This document shows, one piece after another, positions 17,882-30,542 of a stretch of 64,000 bases of DNA. The notes under the pieces were generated by a model. It was not told the DNA's origin, ran no database searches, and was given only the letters and a program-made list of their open reading frames with translations. The stretch spans positions 558,001 to 622,000 of the forward strand of contig JAPYXD010000459.1 in assembly GCA_030998225.1 (NCBI GenBank). The letters are read 5' to 3'. This DNA comes from Diplolepis rosae (Eukaryota > Arthropoda > Insecta > Hymenoptera > Diplolepididae). A program made the translations under genes and the position numbers. The first letter of the stretch is position 1; each line of letters opens with the position of its first letter.

Positions 17882-20800
17882 ATGGATCGAGGCAAAACTG
17901 GAACTGGACGAGGCTCAAAGAGCAAAATCGCTCAGCATCCATCAGATTTATTTGCACTTGGATCGAAAAGCAGTCGTAGCGAAAGTACAGATTCAAAAAG
18001 GCCTGGTGTTATTCTTGGAAAATCCGGACCCAGCAATTCCAGTTCTGGTATAATTCTTTATTTCAAACATTTTCCAACTTAAACTTAAATTTTTTGTACA
18101 TTTAAAAATCTTAAATTATTATAAATTTGCATATCATACATTATATATAGGATCAGATCGAAAGAAGGAGGCGCCGACAGGGTCTTTGCAGTCTATGATA
18201 CCTGCAAAAAAGCCGAAGCTGTCGACGCAAATTTCACATCCTCGGCCACCTATATCAAGTGCAGAAGCATGGGAAGTAGTAGCTATCGATTGTGATCCCC
18301 CAGATCTGGTTCCAATGGTTTTGGAAGCCAACGACAATGACGAGGGGGACAAAGTTATTGGCGTAATATGCGGTGCAATAAGAAGTTTAAAAAATCAGAG
18401 ATGGAAGCCTGATAATTTACTGTACATGGGGTTGATGTATTTGGCAAAAATACGCCCTTCCATCTTTTCCAACGACTGTATACTACACGCTTTGTCTTCC
18501 TTGTTGAAGCGAGAACAGAGTCTCAATTACAAGAGTAAGGGGAATCCTCTAGTTCCTGTTCTTGCTTCAAATTTACTCATGCGTGGCTTTCATGATAAAA
18601 AAAACTGGCCCGAGGTTTTCGTTAAGGTCATTATCTATTATTTTACTTGACTTTATCTACTTAATTTTATTGTTTCAAATTTCGTGTATTAATTCCTATT
18701 ACAGCTTTATATCGAAGATGCACTTGGGGAACGAGTCTGGGTGGACCACGAAGAGTGTAAAGGCTTCCTAGATAATATTTTAACTGGCTTCAATACAAGA
18801 ATCCCTCCCAAAAGTGCCTTGCAGCAGCTTGAGTTAAATTTATTAACTCCAAGAGATAGCCACAGCCCTACCGCTATGGAAGAAGATGCACCTGGAGCGT
18901 CAGCATTACATCTTGTAGGGGACAGAGAAAAAACCGAATTTTCAATCAGCCCGAGATACGCACACTGCATAGATAATATTGAACAAATAGTGCTAGATGT
19001 CGTTAAAGAACAGTTGAATCGCAGACAGCCAGATTCAATAACAAAAAACTTTTTGAAGCTACTTTCTTCCACTTGCGGCTTCGCGGAAATCAGAAATATC
19101 GTTGTCTCGAGGCTCGAAATGTGGATGCATAATCCTAAAATATCGAAACCAGCTCAAGAACTACTGGTTTACGTTTGCTACAATTGCACTTCGCATACGC
19201 AAAGAGACGTGGAAATTATAAGTCAGTTAGTTAAGATGAGACTTAAGAGTAAGAGTGTAATTAATTTGTATCTTAATGGAGTCAAGGAATTGATTGGTCT
19301 TCATCCAGAGAATTTATCAACGATTTTGAAACATACTATCTATAACGAATTATCGACGTCAAGAAACCCAAACAACATGCCAGTTCTCGGCGTTATATTT
19401 CAATCCATTCCTGATGCCTCTGCAAAACTACTCGCTGAAATATTTCAAGATTTGTTAATGAACCGTGAAGATTTTTTGCGACCACTGCGGTCATTGCTCA
19501 GAGAAATAATCCGCGTTTGTCGACAAGATTTGAATCTGATAACCTTTTCAAAGACGCTTATGGCTGAAAGGCAGGACTTTACTCAACAATTGCGCACTTT
19601 TGAATTTAAAGATCGTGTCTTTATGTCTGTCATGGATTTGCTTTGCCTCTGCATGTTTCTAGGACTTAGTCCGCAGGTGAAAGAAGTTGCTGTCCAAGTT
19701 CAACGCGGTGATAAGAAGGATGTGGCGATTTTACATCAATTCCAGAAACTCGTTGCTACAATCCAACACGAAACTGTAATCTGGTTACAGAGCGGCGCAC
19801 CTAAAATGTATATTGTTGGAAAAGAGTCTTTGTTACACGCTCTTCAAAAAATTCTGTTACTGGAACCTCTTGAACAGTACTACAAACTAGACAACTGGCC
19901 TCCAGAACCTGATAGAATATTTTATGTCAGGCTTGTTTCTGAAGTTCCGTTACTTCAGTGTACGCTGAAAAAACTTCTCTGGCTTGGTTTGTCCAAAGTG
20001 AGTCGTTCAACGTGGTTTTTTGCTTCTCATAATTGATTCAATATTTAAACTAAAAATTTATGTTATTGCAGGAAAGTGGAATCACACATATTGAGACTTT
20101 AGAACTGGTTGATCAGTTGATTCGCAGAGCAGCTGCGAACTCAACCGAAAGCCTTCCTACGTTACAAGCCGATGATTTAGATATTATTGACTTGATTTTC
20201 AATCATTGTACCTATCAGGCTCCAGAGTCAATCAATATCCCTGCTGGGTAAGTGTAATTTATTCAATACAAGGATAATTTGAAGAATTCGCTACCTACTG
20301 TATAAAGATGAGTGTACCGTTTCCATTTTTATCATAGATAAAATTTGATTGTACATACATCGGTTATTAAAATCTAAAACTATAATAAATTCTAAAACTA
20401 TCTTTAAACTTTTTAAATATTGATAATAAAAATTTGAATAATCGTGTTGTACTTTCCAGTTACGTACCACCAACTTTGGCGATATCCAACTTATACTGGA
20501 AGGGTTGGATTATTCTTTTAATTTTAGCAGCCCATAATCCATTTTCAATTGGCGCTGAAGCATGGAAAATGTATCCAATTTTGAGAACCTTGATGGAAAT
20601 GTGCATCACCAAGTGAGTTCGCTTCTATCTACTGGTAGTTATCCTTGAAATTATCATGAAGTATTAAAAAGCTAAATTTGTTAACTTAATTTCAGCCACT
20701 TCTCCTATCCGCCACCAACAATGGCTTTACCAGAAATAATGGAACAAGAGCGCTCTAAGGAACTCCAAGTAGAAGCCCTCGAAAAACAAGAGATTCTTGA

Positions 20801-23800
20801 ATATGAAGCTCATTTAGCCGCAGCGTCAACCAGAATGCAAATATCAGAACAAACAAGTTTACTTCTGTCTCAAGTGATAACAATGGACCCCAAAGGCATT
20901 GCTAGGAAGCCACCATCAATAGTTCTGGAACAAATTCAGTCTCTAAACACATCTCATCGACTTGGCCATTTACTATGTCGTTCAAGAAAGCCTGATTTCC
21001 TTTTAGATATAATTCAAAGACAACAACAAAGTTCTTCCCAAAGTATGCCTTGGCTCGCAGACTTGGTACAAAACAGCGAGGGTTCATTGAGTCAATTACC
21101 TGTTCAATGTCTCTGCGAATTTCTTTTATCTACGAGTACCCAGATCGCAGAAAAACAACCTAGACAACAGCAACTACTTGCTCATCTCCAGACTTTGCTA
21201 ACTAATCCTAATGAAGACCAACAACACGCTTACGAAGTACTTGAATATTTCCTCAGAAGATTGAGTAGTCAGCAAACTGGAAGTCGTGTTCAAGCTATCA
21301 CTGGATTAAAAATGGTGTTGGATTCGATCCCTCTAGAAGATGAACCCATGGAAGTAGATGGAAAGTCTGATAATGAAATCTGGCTTCTTCGCAAACTTCC
21401 ATCAATTCCTCATTTCCTCACCGTTCGATCTCTCGTTTCAACTGCACTTCGAGGAGCCTGTCAGGTTGAGAATAATCCAGAGTTAGTTCGAGTTTATATT
21501 CTTTATCTTGCTGCACACACTTTAGACGACGATCTTCCCGATTTGATTAATTTAGCAAACGAGATCTCGCAGTTAGTCGTTGAACGAAGTACCATAGTTG
21601 CTGCTATTCTACCACAATCGGATAACGACAACTCACAAACAAGGCAGACTCTTCATGCTTTCATGGCAATTTTTTGTAATTATCTCCAAAAAGCTAGGGA
21701 ACCTAGAGAAGAGGGAGCTCGAGGATTTACTTGGTGCGAAAGTCAAGATTTGATCTTGGTGCAGTGGAGTAACGGCGAACAATGTACGATGCATATCCTT
21801 GTCGTTCACGCGATGATCATTCTTTTAACCTATGACCCCCCTGACGATGAAGGTCTATTCACAGAATTACTTGAGACCTGGTTTCCATTAAATGAACCTC
21901 CACCGAGAGCCTTTCTTGTAGACACGAGCGAAGAAGCTCTATTGATTCCTGATTGGCTGAAGCTTAGAATGATAAGGAGTAATATTCCTAGGTTGGTCGA
22001 TGCTGCTTTAGAGGAGCTGGACCCCCAACAGCTTGTGCTCTTTATTCAAAGTTTCGGAATTCCAGTCAGCGCAATGACAAGGTTATTGCATATTCTTGAT
22101 GCTACCGTGCAAGTTGATCCCACCTCTGTTAGTGAGGTGGTTTTGGATAAAATCTACATGGCACAGTTAGTCAAAATTTTGCACAAACGAGGTGCATCAG
22201 GTGGGTTAATCTTCATGCAGATCCTGGATCTCCAGGAACCGAACCTTCCGGAGGAAAGTCCCCTCTCCGTGGGGAAACTCGTAGAACCTTTGCCTCCCAG
22301 CGCTATGATACAGAAACAGTCAGTCATTCAGTGTTCAGTGAAAACGGATGTACCTCATTTGATTAACAGAATCTTCATTGAACCTGTACCATCGAATCAG
22401 AAACTAGACGCTTTCAGAAGATTGCATAAGACTCTAGTGAAAGACTTACAGAAATCGGCAAAGGAAAGTGGGTCGGTTATTCTAGCGATTCAGCATATTT
22501 TGAGTGTCTTAAGTTCTATGCAAGTGAAACAGTTTTTGAATTCGCTTGTCAACTTGCCTAAGTTTTCTTGCACTCTCATGAGAGTTTTATTATTACCATT
22601 AAAAAAGCCATCGACGATGAAGCAAGTGGTTGATCTCGCACGAACCATGTGCCTCAATTTGATATCCTTGATTGGAGACGTGAAGGCTCCAATTCTTCTG
22701 ATTTTGAGGGACTTTGCTAATCTCCAGGTGTCAAAAGTTCCACACAGGAAAGAGTTGATTAATTTAACCCAGACAAGAGATCCTGGAACTATTTTGGAGA
22801 ATATGGATCAGTTGAATCTGGAAGAAGTGGGTAGAAAGTTATTGGATATTTGTCTAAAACAGCAGAAGAATGATGTGTTGGTCGAAGCGATGGTGAAGCT
22901 TCTGATTTCTGATAGTAATGAAAGTGCTGTGAAACCCAGGACAGGGTTATTGCTTGATTGGTTGGCTTCGGTTGAGCCTGAGTTGATAGGAACCTGTCGC
23001 AATTTACAAATGAAGCTTCTTTTTGGAAAGACGAAGATTCATATTCGGATTGATGAAAGTATTGTTAGTGTTCATTCCTGTAGACCATATTTGTTGACAC
23101 TTCTTACACACAGGGCAAGCTGGGCGACATTGCACAATTGTGTTGGTCATCTGCTGGAGAAATGTGATGAAGCGTAAGTAGCAATGATTTCAATGATGAA
23201 AAATAATTTTAATTTCTATGTATTATGGTTTCTTAAAAAAAATTTCTTTCTTAATATTTTTTAAAAATCCTAAATTACTTTCTAATGAAGTTTACCCTTT
23301 TTCAGATACGACCCGACAGCTGTATTAGATTTCCTCTGGGCTTTGACCTGTAATCCAAAACTTTGGCAGGGTCGTGACAAATTCACTCCTAAACATTACA
23401 TTCCAGAAAACATTTTGCTGTTAACAGAGAAACAGCTCTTAAACCTCGTGGCTTACCTCGTAGAAGAAGCAGTTAATATCTGTAATCAGCGAAACAGAAA
23501 CGCTGCTCTTACCCAGATGGAATCTAGACTAGATTTACTTCTTCATTGTGTATCGATAGAAGATAAACTTACATGTAGTGTTGTTAGCTACTTAGCAGAA
23601 AAAATGATGGCTACTGACAAAAAGTATGTATAGAATTTTAAAGAACGTTTAAAAGATATTTTCACTTTTCATACTAGTAGTAATAATAGTGTGAATAAAA
23701 CCGAATTTTTTATTTTTTAGAGTGCACTCTGACATGGCTCATCAATTTCTCCTGCATCACTATATGAAAGTCCCAAAAGTGATCTGCTACCTTGACACGT

Positions 23801-25673
23801 ATCAATCAAAGAAGTTCGTTGATGGGGCCAGAATTACAAACTGGACTGGTTCAGTCTTAGATTGCATGAGTCATTCTCTACTAACTGCTTTGGCAGCAAC
23901 GCCTCGACAAAAATCTTGGAATTCGAAATCTCAGGAGTTTGAGCTCTGCGCTAGAAAAATGGCTACAGTCCACCCGATTCTAGTCTTAAGACAGCTTCCA
24001 ATGCTAGCTTCTTCTTTGACTGGAAGAACATACTTGGAATTCCCTCAATTTAGGTCTGGGCATCATTTAAATCTTTTTATTCAAGTCATGGGATTGCTAG
24101 AGTTGCTACAACCTCATCTTTTTAATGAAGAACACAGATCGGCTCTAGAAGATACTCTTGAAAATTACTTCCAGTGTTTTCAGGTATATTTAAATGAAAT
24201 ATTATTCTAAATATTTTACTATCTTGTTACCTTGATATGACGGGATAATTAATTTCTTTTTGATTCACAGAACTATACTCCTCTGAAGGATCTTGTCCCA
24301 CTTTTCAATCGATTCGTTGCTTTACTACAGGCGTACGTATTACATGGAGGTCAGAGAGCTCTAAAATATCTTCATAGACGTGCACATGTTCTTTAGTAAG
24401 AATTTTTATTTTTGAATCAGAGTAATGATTTATTTATTTTTGTATTTACTTGAATTATTTATTCGCGTTGTTAGTGAGATGCAAGGACGCCCTGGACTGA
24501 GCAGCTTGCGAAATCTTCTGTCAGGGATTCCAGTCCCAAGAGAAGGCGAGGATGGGGATGATAGTCTAGTTATGGTCGCTCCTGCTCCACCTCCTCCGGA
24601 GCCTTTGATTTCTCAGCAATTTTCAAATTCACTGCCCACACTTAGAAAACTTCAAGGAGATGGTAATACTTTTTTCCAATTAATTTATTGTTCATCAAAT
24701 TTGTTATTAAATCTTATATTGGCTGAATATCAGATCTAGTCTTATTTACTACAATAAAAAAGAAAGAAAGGCAAATCTTCCTGCTACAAATATCATCATC
24801 AAACCTTTAAATATAAATACAGGAGAATATAAAATCTATAACCAAAATTTATAGGATCCGTAAATCAGAAAAAAAATTTAATTTAGGTTGATAATCAGGG
24901 AAATGAGGGACAAATTTATTTTGCGTTATACTAAAAAACGATGAATCTGACCCCAATAAAAAATTAAAATTCTAATTAATAATCTTTTCTGTTCAGACGT
25001 TCTTGGTGTTTTACATGAAATCGAGGCTGCATCGTCCCGTAAGCCTGCAGTTTTAGAGCCTATAATCGATAATATTTCCGATTTACTCGTCTCTCCTCAA
25101 GGAAACATTCGAACAATGGCTCACAATTTAATAGCCAGAGTATTAAAGCATCGACCTAGTCCAAATGCGAACATTTTGTCCGCTTTTCAAAGATGTTTAG
25201 ACAGTCCTCGAGCGGATGTACTCATGTCTGCTTTAGAAAGATTGCCGGATACTGTTCTGTGCATGCAAGGTATGTTTTCACTCAATTTTATCTATTTTTA
25301 AAAATAATCCAAACACTTTGTAGAAAATTACTGAAAATTCTACAATAAATAATAATTTTTATTCAAAAATGTATACAACTTCACAAAACTAAAAAAAGTG
25401 ATCACAGATTTTTAACAAAAACATAAAATTGTGGTTTATTGCATTTTATTGGAAAAACACATTTCCACCCGAAAACAATTTTATATTCTAATATAGGTAA
25501 GCCATTTGACATTCTTTTATTTAATTCAACTAATATTGTTATTTTTCACCTTTTTAGAACACGCTCTACCCCTTATGCAAAAGGTATTTGAACTTGGTGT
25601 AAATTCAAATGTAAATACTATTCCTTACATCAACAAGAGTATTTCTCTTTTAAATACACAACAAGGCTGTTAG
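17882..25673 (+). CDS. IntS1: Integrator complex subunit 1, twelve coding exons
   Basis: Large scaffold of the Integrator complex, which cleaves nascent snRNAs and attenuates RNA polymerase II transcription in the nucleus. Coding exons: 17882-18047, 18151-18626, 18705-19997, 20072-20247, 20460-20612, 20696-23173, 23306-23623, 23721-24183, 24271-24395, 24475-24662, 24997-25269, 25558-25673. All introns are GT-AG and the sum is 2074 residues (human about 2190). Family blocks recalled from human INTS1 are obvious: DLFALGSK near the N-terminus, YMGLMYLAKIRPSIF, ALGERVWVDHEECK, YYKLDNWPPEPDR, GHLLCRSRKPDFLL, SQSMPWLADLVQNSEGSL, TMHILVVHAMIILLT, FLVDTSEEALLIPDWLKLRMIRS and a conserved C-terminal EHALPLM block. 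No catalytic motif is expected, since the protein is alpha-helical repeat. The C-terminal exon is short and ends earlier than in human. Confidence 0.95.
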
Positions 25674-26422
25674 TTATAAAGTTGACTGTAAATAGCTTTT
25701 TACATGAAAAATTTCAAGTAAAAGACAACGACTGATTGATCTGAGTTTTTAATTAATGTTTACTTCCCTTTTATTTTCCTCCTCTACTATTTTTGTTATC
25801 TTATTATTCCCAAAGTTTCTTTTACAAATAATGTTCCTTAATTTTCAACTTTCAGGTTTTTGATAATTCTCTGATGAGTCTAAACTTGATTGATAATTGG
25901 AAAATAATTATTGGTTTTTCGTATTTATAATTTTATTTATAGAATTTATAATGAAAATAAATTGAGAAGTTTCCTAAAGTAACATTTTAACTGTAGAGAA
26001 AACACTTTTCAATTCCATAATACAAAAAATAACATTTGTTTTACGACTGTTTGAGTCATGTAATAAAAAAATTCAATTCAGATTCTGTTCCAATTAAATT
26101 TTATTGCAGAAATTGGATTAGAAACATACATTATGCTTAAATAATTGTTTAATTGTAAGCATAAGCATTCATTGTTGCATTGTACAATATACTTAACTAT
26201 GTCTTTGTTGAGAGTTGTGAAATTAGATTCACTGATATTACAAATTACAGAAACTCGTTTTAAGAATTCTTCTCTAGCAACATTAGGTACTTAATCATTC
26301 AAGTTTACACAATTGAAACTTATTTCATAAAAAAAGAAACGACATTATTCCTTGGAAATTTGGATACTGTTTACTGACTGGAGTCTCTCTGCTTTAAAAT
26401 CGAAGTTTTCATAAAATATAAA
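25674..26422. other. Convergent intergenic spacer
   Basis: About 750 bp of AT-rich DNA between the stop codons of IntS1 (+) and the first NXF paralogue (-). It must contain both 3' untranslated regions. No coding frame, repeat or RNA gene was recognised. Confidence 0.5.
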
Positions 26423-28054
26423 TCATCGAAAGGCTTCCGATGGTACATTATTGGCTGTATAAGCCTGCATAAAATTTTTTATGGCAGCTCTCACGTCCCA
26501 GTTGGCTTTCTCTAAATTTTTTATACAATATTCTCTATTCATGCCCGTTAATTCGTACAAAAATCGTAAAAGCTGTTCCCTCTCTGCATTACTCAAAGGG
26601 ACTGGGGTATATTTTGGGAATGGTTTTAGATCTCCTCGAATATCAAACATTTGCAGAGCTTTGGAATCCCCTGGGACACTTTCAATATGATACTGATCAT
26701 TGCAAATACAATATTCATTATCTTCCTTTGAAATAATAATAAAAGTTCTCGCAAAAGACAAAGGCGGATACGGATAATCTCTATAAATGAAATAACCTTG
26801 GATAGATATTGAAAAGCAATTATCCGACTGATAAATTAAATCAATCTGGGAATTCTTTAAATTGTGGACTGTCTTTGGTTGCTGAATAAGTGCATAAAGA
26901 ATATCGTCTGGTCCATGTAATAAAAATTCATGGCATTTGGCATAATCCACAAACTTGAGCAGATTTCTGTTCGTAGCAAATGACTTCATCATTTGTAGGT
27001 GAATTGGATTCGTAATTGATCCTAACGTCATGGAGAACATCGCTCCAGTGTCGTATAGTCCAGTAAGTACTCTTCTATCAGGTTGATCATATAAATTAAA
27101 ATAGTGCTTCACAAATTGCTTCACCAGAGGAAGTCTCGAACCATCTCCAAGAAAGTGCCTTTGTATTGTCGGCACAAATTTCTTTTCCACTCCAATCATG
27201 ACTCCATCAAGGACTTGCAGGTGTGGAAAAACTGCCTTCGCAGCTTTCACGTAGTCATCAGGCCGTGTGTACTTACTGCAAAGGGGATTTCCATCAACCC
27301 AGAGTTCCATTATATTGAACTCCGAAAAATAACTCAATTGCATGAAATCTGTGAGCTTGTTGTTCCGGAAATCAATCTTCGTTAGATGAAAATTAAAAAA
27401 CTTTTCCTGGGGTACAAATACCATGAAATCATTTGATCTCATACTGAGTTCTCGAACTGGAAGTCTCATTTCTCTTGTATTACTCAAAATTGAGCTTCTG
27501 GCACAACGCAAGGCGAGATTTAAACACTTGGAGGTTGAGATGCAACAATAAACAGGATAAAGACGTTTATCATTTTGGAAGTCGTCAAGATTAAAGATTT
27601 TCTTAGCCGGATCGTATCGTTGGAAAGCGGCTCGACTGATTACGTTCTGGGGATTTAACTGAAGTTCACTTGTCGTTTGATATCCGAGAATTATATCTAT
27701 TCGTACATATTCTCCACTAGGCAAAGGAACCTGAAGATTGTATTTCATGAGACTGTCTATTAACTGGAAACCACACTTTGCCAGGAAGCTAGATTTCATA
27801 TTACTTTCATCCCTATAGAATGCGGGAATGAGAACTTCGGGAGAAGAAGCAAAAATTATAGCATCAAGAATTTCTTTCTTTTTGGGGGTCCCTGAGTGGA
27901 AAATTAAAAACTTGTGCCAAACGTCCTTCCTATTTGCGAGAGGAAATTCAATGGGCCCGAATTTCGGATTCAGGTATGTTATTCTTACAGGATCACAGGT
28001 TGTTGTAATAGAAGCAGTGTTTTGATTAGAATTAGAACTTAATGTGGTCGCCAT
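26423..28054 (-). CDS. NXF-family mRNA export factor paralogue A, intronless
   Basis: Member of the TAP/NXF family, which carries mRNP through nuclear pores with the NXT1/p15 partner. The single open frame gives 543 residues from ATG 28054. The frame is open further upstream to about 28190 but without an ATG, so an upstream exon or another start is possible. Domains by position: RRM-like fold around DVWHKFLIFHSGTPKKK (about 44-125), LRR region ending MELWVDGNPLC (about 200-290), NTF2-like domain with VKQFVKHYFNLYDQPDRRVL (about 318-465) and a C-terminal UBA/TAP-C domain with TGMNREYCIKNLEKANWD (about 490-543). It is strongly diverged from canonical NXF1 as recalled. The lack of introns contrasts with the 6-12 exon neighbours and suggests a retrogene-type origin. 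It is in tandem with paralogue B, 2.5 kb downstream of it in transcript direction. Confidence 0.85.
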   Translation of the reverse strand: MATTLSSNSNQNTASITTTCDPVRITYLNPKFGPIEFPLANRKDVWHKFLIFHSGTPKKKEILDAIIFASSPEVLIPAFYRDESNMKSSFLAKCGFQLIDSLMKYNLQVPLPSGEYVRIDIILGYQTTSELQLNPQNVISRAAFQRYDPAKKIFNLDDFQNDKRLYPVYCCISTSKCLNLALRCARSSILSNTREMRLPVRELSMRSNDFMVFVPQEKFFNFHLTKIDFRNNKLTDFMQLSYFSEFNIMELWVDGNPLCSKYTRPDDYVKAAKAVFPHLQVLDGVMIGVEKKFVPTIQRHFLGDGSRLPLVKQFVKHYFNLYDQPDRRVLTGLYDTGAMFSMTLGSITNPIHLQMMKSFATNRNLLKFVDYAKCHEFLLHGPDDILYALIQQPKTVHNLKNSQIDLIYQSDNCFSISIQGYFIYRDYPYPPLSFARTFIIISKEDNEYCICNDQYHIESVPGDSKALQMFDIRGDLKPFPKYTPVPLSNAEREQLLRFLYELTGMNREYCIKNLEKANWDVRAAIKNFMQAYTANNVPSEAFR

Positions 28055-30542
28055 TGTCGTAGAGATGGTTCTTGATGAAAAAGTGTTCTTACTAAGAGCT
28101 TTTTGTGACGTTTGGTTGCTTAAAAAATTGGCGAGCTCCGATTCCGGCGTTGTAAAAAGTGAGGTTAGGAAGTTCCTTGAAGACACATTGCATCAGACTA
28201 TTATATTGGAGTAAGAGGTTCAGAAACCATTTTTTCGATTTCAGAGGATGATCTAATGATCCTATAGAAAATTGATACTTCTTGTTAAAATTAATTAATG
28301 CTTTTTTAAATTGCTTGAATGTAAACACTACTTATAGACGATATAGCCGCTCAGCTGGACTAGTTGCTGCGTCTACGTCCAGCGTTGTTTGTTCGGCTGT
28401 GCTGGGCTGTGCTTGTCTGTGTTGCAGTTGGTTGCAGTCTGTTGTTTAGTCGGTTTAGTTTAGTCCTCGTTTCTCATTTCTTCTATGAAAAATCTAGTTA
28501 TAAAATTTATTTTAAGACTAATATTTAGGACAAATTTCACTAATGAACTTTTTAAAATTTATTTCGAAACATTAAACCAATATAAAAAATAGCTTATTTT
28601 ATTAGAAAATATTTTTGAATTTTTGTATCACTTCTGCACTCGAATGAATACGCATGCGTACCGCATAGAGAATTAGTCAATTTCGGAATTTTATTTGGCA
28701 ACTTTCATTTTTTTTACGTTTGTTGAAAATAATTATAGATAGATAGCATACTAAAACAGTATCTTTTTGTAATTTATCAATAAATCTGGAAACAATAGTC
28801 ACAAGAAAGTTCGTAATAATTAAACGGTTTGAATTTTAAAATGTTAATTGATTCATTTAGTCATTTTTATTAACCATATTAAACAGTTGGATTTCCAAGA
28901 AAATCAGTTGAAATTCGAAAAACAAAAAGGATAATATCTGTTTGGATGTCTTTCGCTAAGCTTTGCATAATTTATCACAGGATCTCTAGTTTTTGCCACT
29001 TTATGCTTTATTCTTGCAGTAAAATTTGTTTTTCCAAAATAAAATAAATTTTACCCTTAAAGTGGTATATTTCCAATTAATATGAGGATAATCAAGTAGA
29101 ATTTTAATTAAGAGATTACTTTTTAATCAATTTTCATACGTTATTTTAGGCATAAAAATAAAGTTATTTTCAAGATTTGCTTACAAAAAGTTAAATTTAA
29201 TTGAATAAATTAAATTAGTTAAACTATTATTTCAGATAATGTCGGGAGAGCAGTGACGAAAATACGTTTTTTTCGTATTTGATGGTTGAATGGGTCGCGA
29301 ATGTTGGAGTGATTTTGTGTCTGTTGGAAATTTTTAACATGTAACCAACAGAGTTTCACCACACATTTGAGTGTTTACAAATCTTGAGGATTCAAGAACC
29401 CTCAAGAACTCACGCGGATTTTCAGAAAATAGTGAGCTTTATTGGTTTATTAATTTCTATAATTAAACTAAATACATTTCTTAAATAAACCTAAGAGTTA
29501 TTCCCATGAGTTTTTTTAAGTAAAACTGAACTATCAGATTTTTATATACTTAGAAAATTAAACTAATTTGACTTTTATAACGACTTTTATGTTGAGAGAA
29601 AAATGCCTTGAATTATTTATCAAGACAATTACAAGAAAATTTCTTATTGTTGAATACGCTTAAATTCTTTAAAAATTTTTTGAAATTTGATGCATAGTGG
29701 TAAAAAAAAATTTGATACCTTTTTGAAGTATTAGTCTCGCATTTTTTGCTGTTCAAAGAAAAAACATTTGTCTCATTTGTTAACAATTAGGAAAGAAATT
29801 TAAATATAGCTTTCGATCTTTAAACAAGCCCAAATTTTTATAAATGAATGTTTGAAGGATAAATTATATTAAAAAGTTCTATTTTCTAAAATATGTTTGT
29901 GCCATTTTTTATATTACTTAAAATTTCTATTTCACCTTAATACAATTCAGTAAACATTCTTTAAAATTACTTGATAGTTTTTTAAGATTTTACGACTGTT
30001 TTGCAATTGAAGGACTCATTGAATTTTTAACACTACTTTGGATTAGTTTAAAGATTGAAAGCTCCTCTTTTCTTAATCTTATAAAATTAGGTGGGTCTTT
30101 TTTCACAAAATGACAAAATTTCCCGGACCAATCTAACATACATTCGAAATTCGAATGATAACCCTCTCGGTCGGAATTCACGAGCTAATAAATTAACTGA
30201 AAGGTTTCCAAATAACTTGATGCTTTTTCAATATTTTAAAAAATTGGAAATATACTTTTAAAAATCCTAAGGTAAAGAAAAATGATTAGAAATTCTAAAA
30301 AAACTATAAATGGTAACAAAAATACTAAGGTTCCATAATTGATAAAAAATGATCCAAACCTTTACACATACTACATACAATAGGTATTAAAGTAAAAATA
30401 ACATTAGCATTTCAGATTTCCCATATATTATACAATAATATGAACACAAATACAGAAAATTAGCATTTTTTTTAATTTACAAAGTTTTGTCAATTTTCTT
30501 GTATCCTAAATTTGCGAAATAAAAAGGGGATATGATAAAATT
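28055..30542. other. Spacer between NXF paralogues, including the paralogue A upstream region
   Basis: About 2.5 kb. The stretch 28330-28470 is clearly less AT-rich than its surroundings, with several CTGTG/GCAGT motifs, and is the best candidate for the paralogue A promoter and 5' leader. The rest is AT-rich with no recognisable gene; the frame at 29990-30181 (-) is short and unrecognised. The first few hundred bases beyond the paralogue B stop (30542 downwards) should be its 3' untranslated region. Confidence 0.45.
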
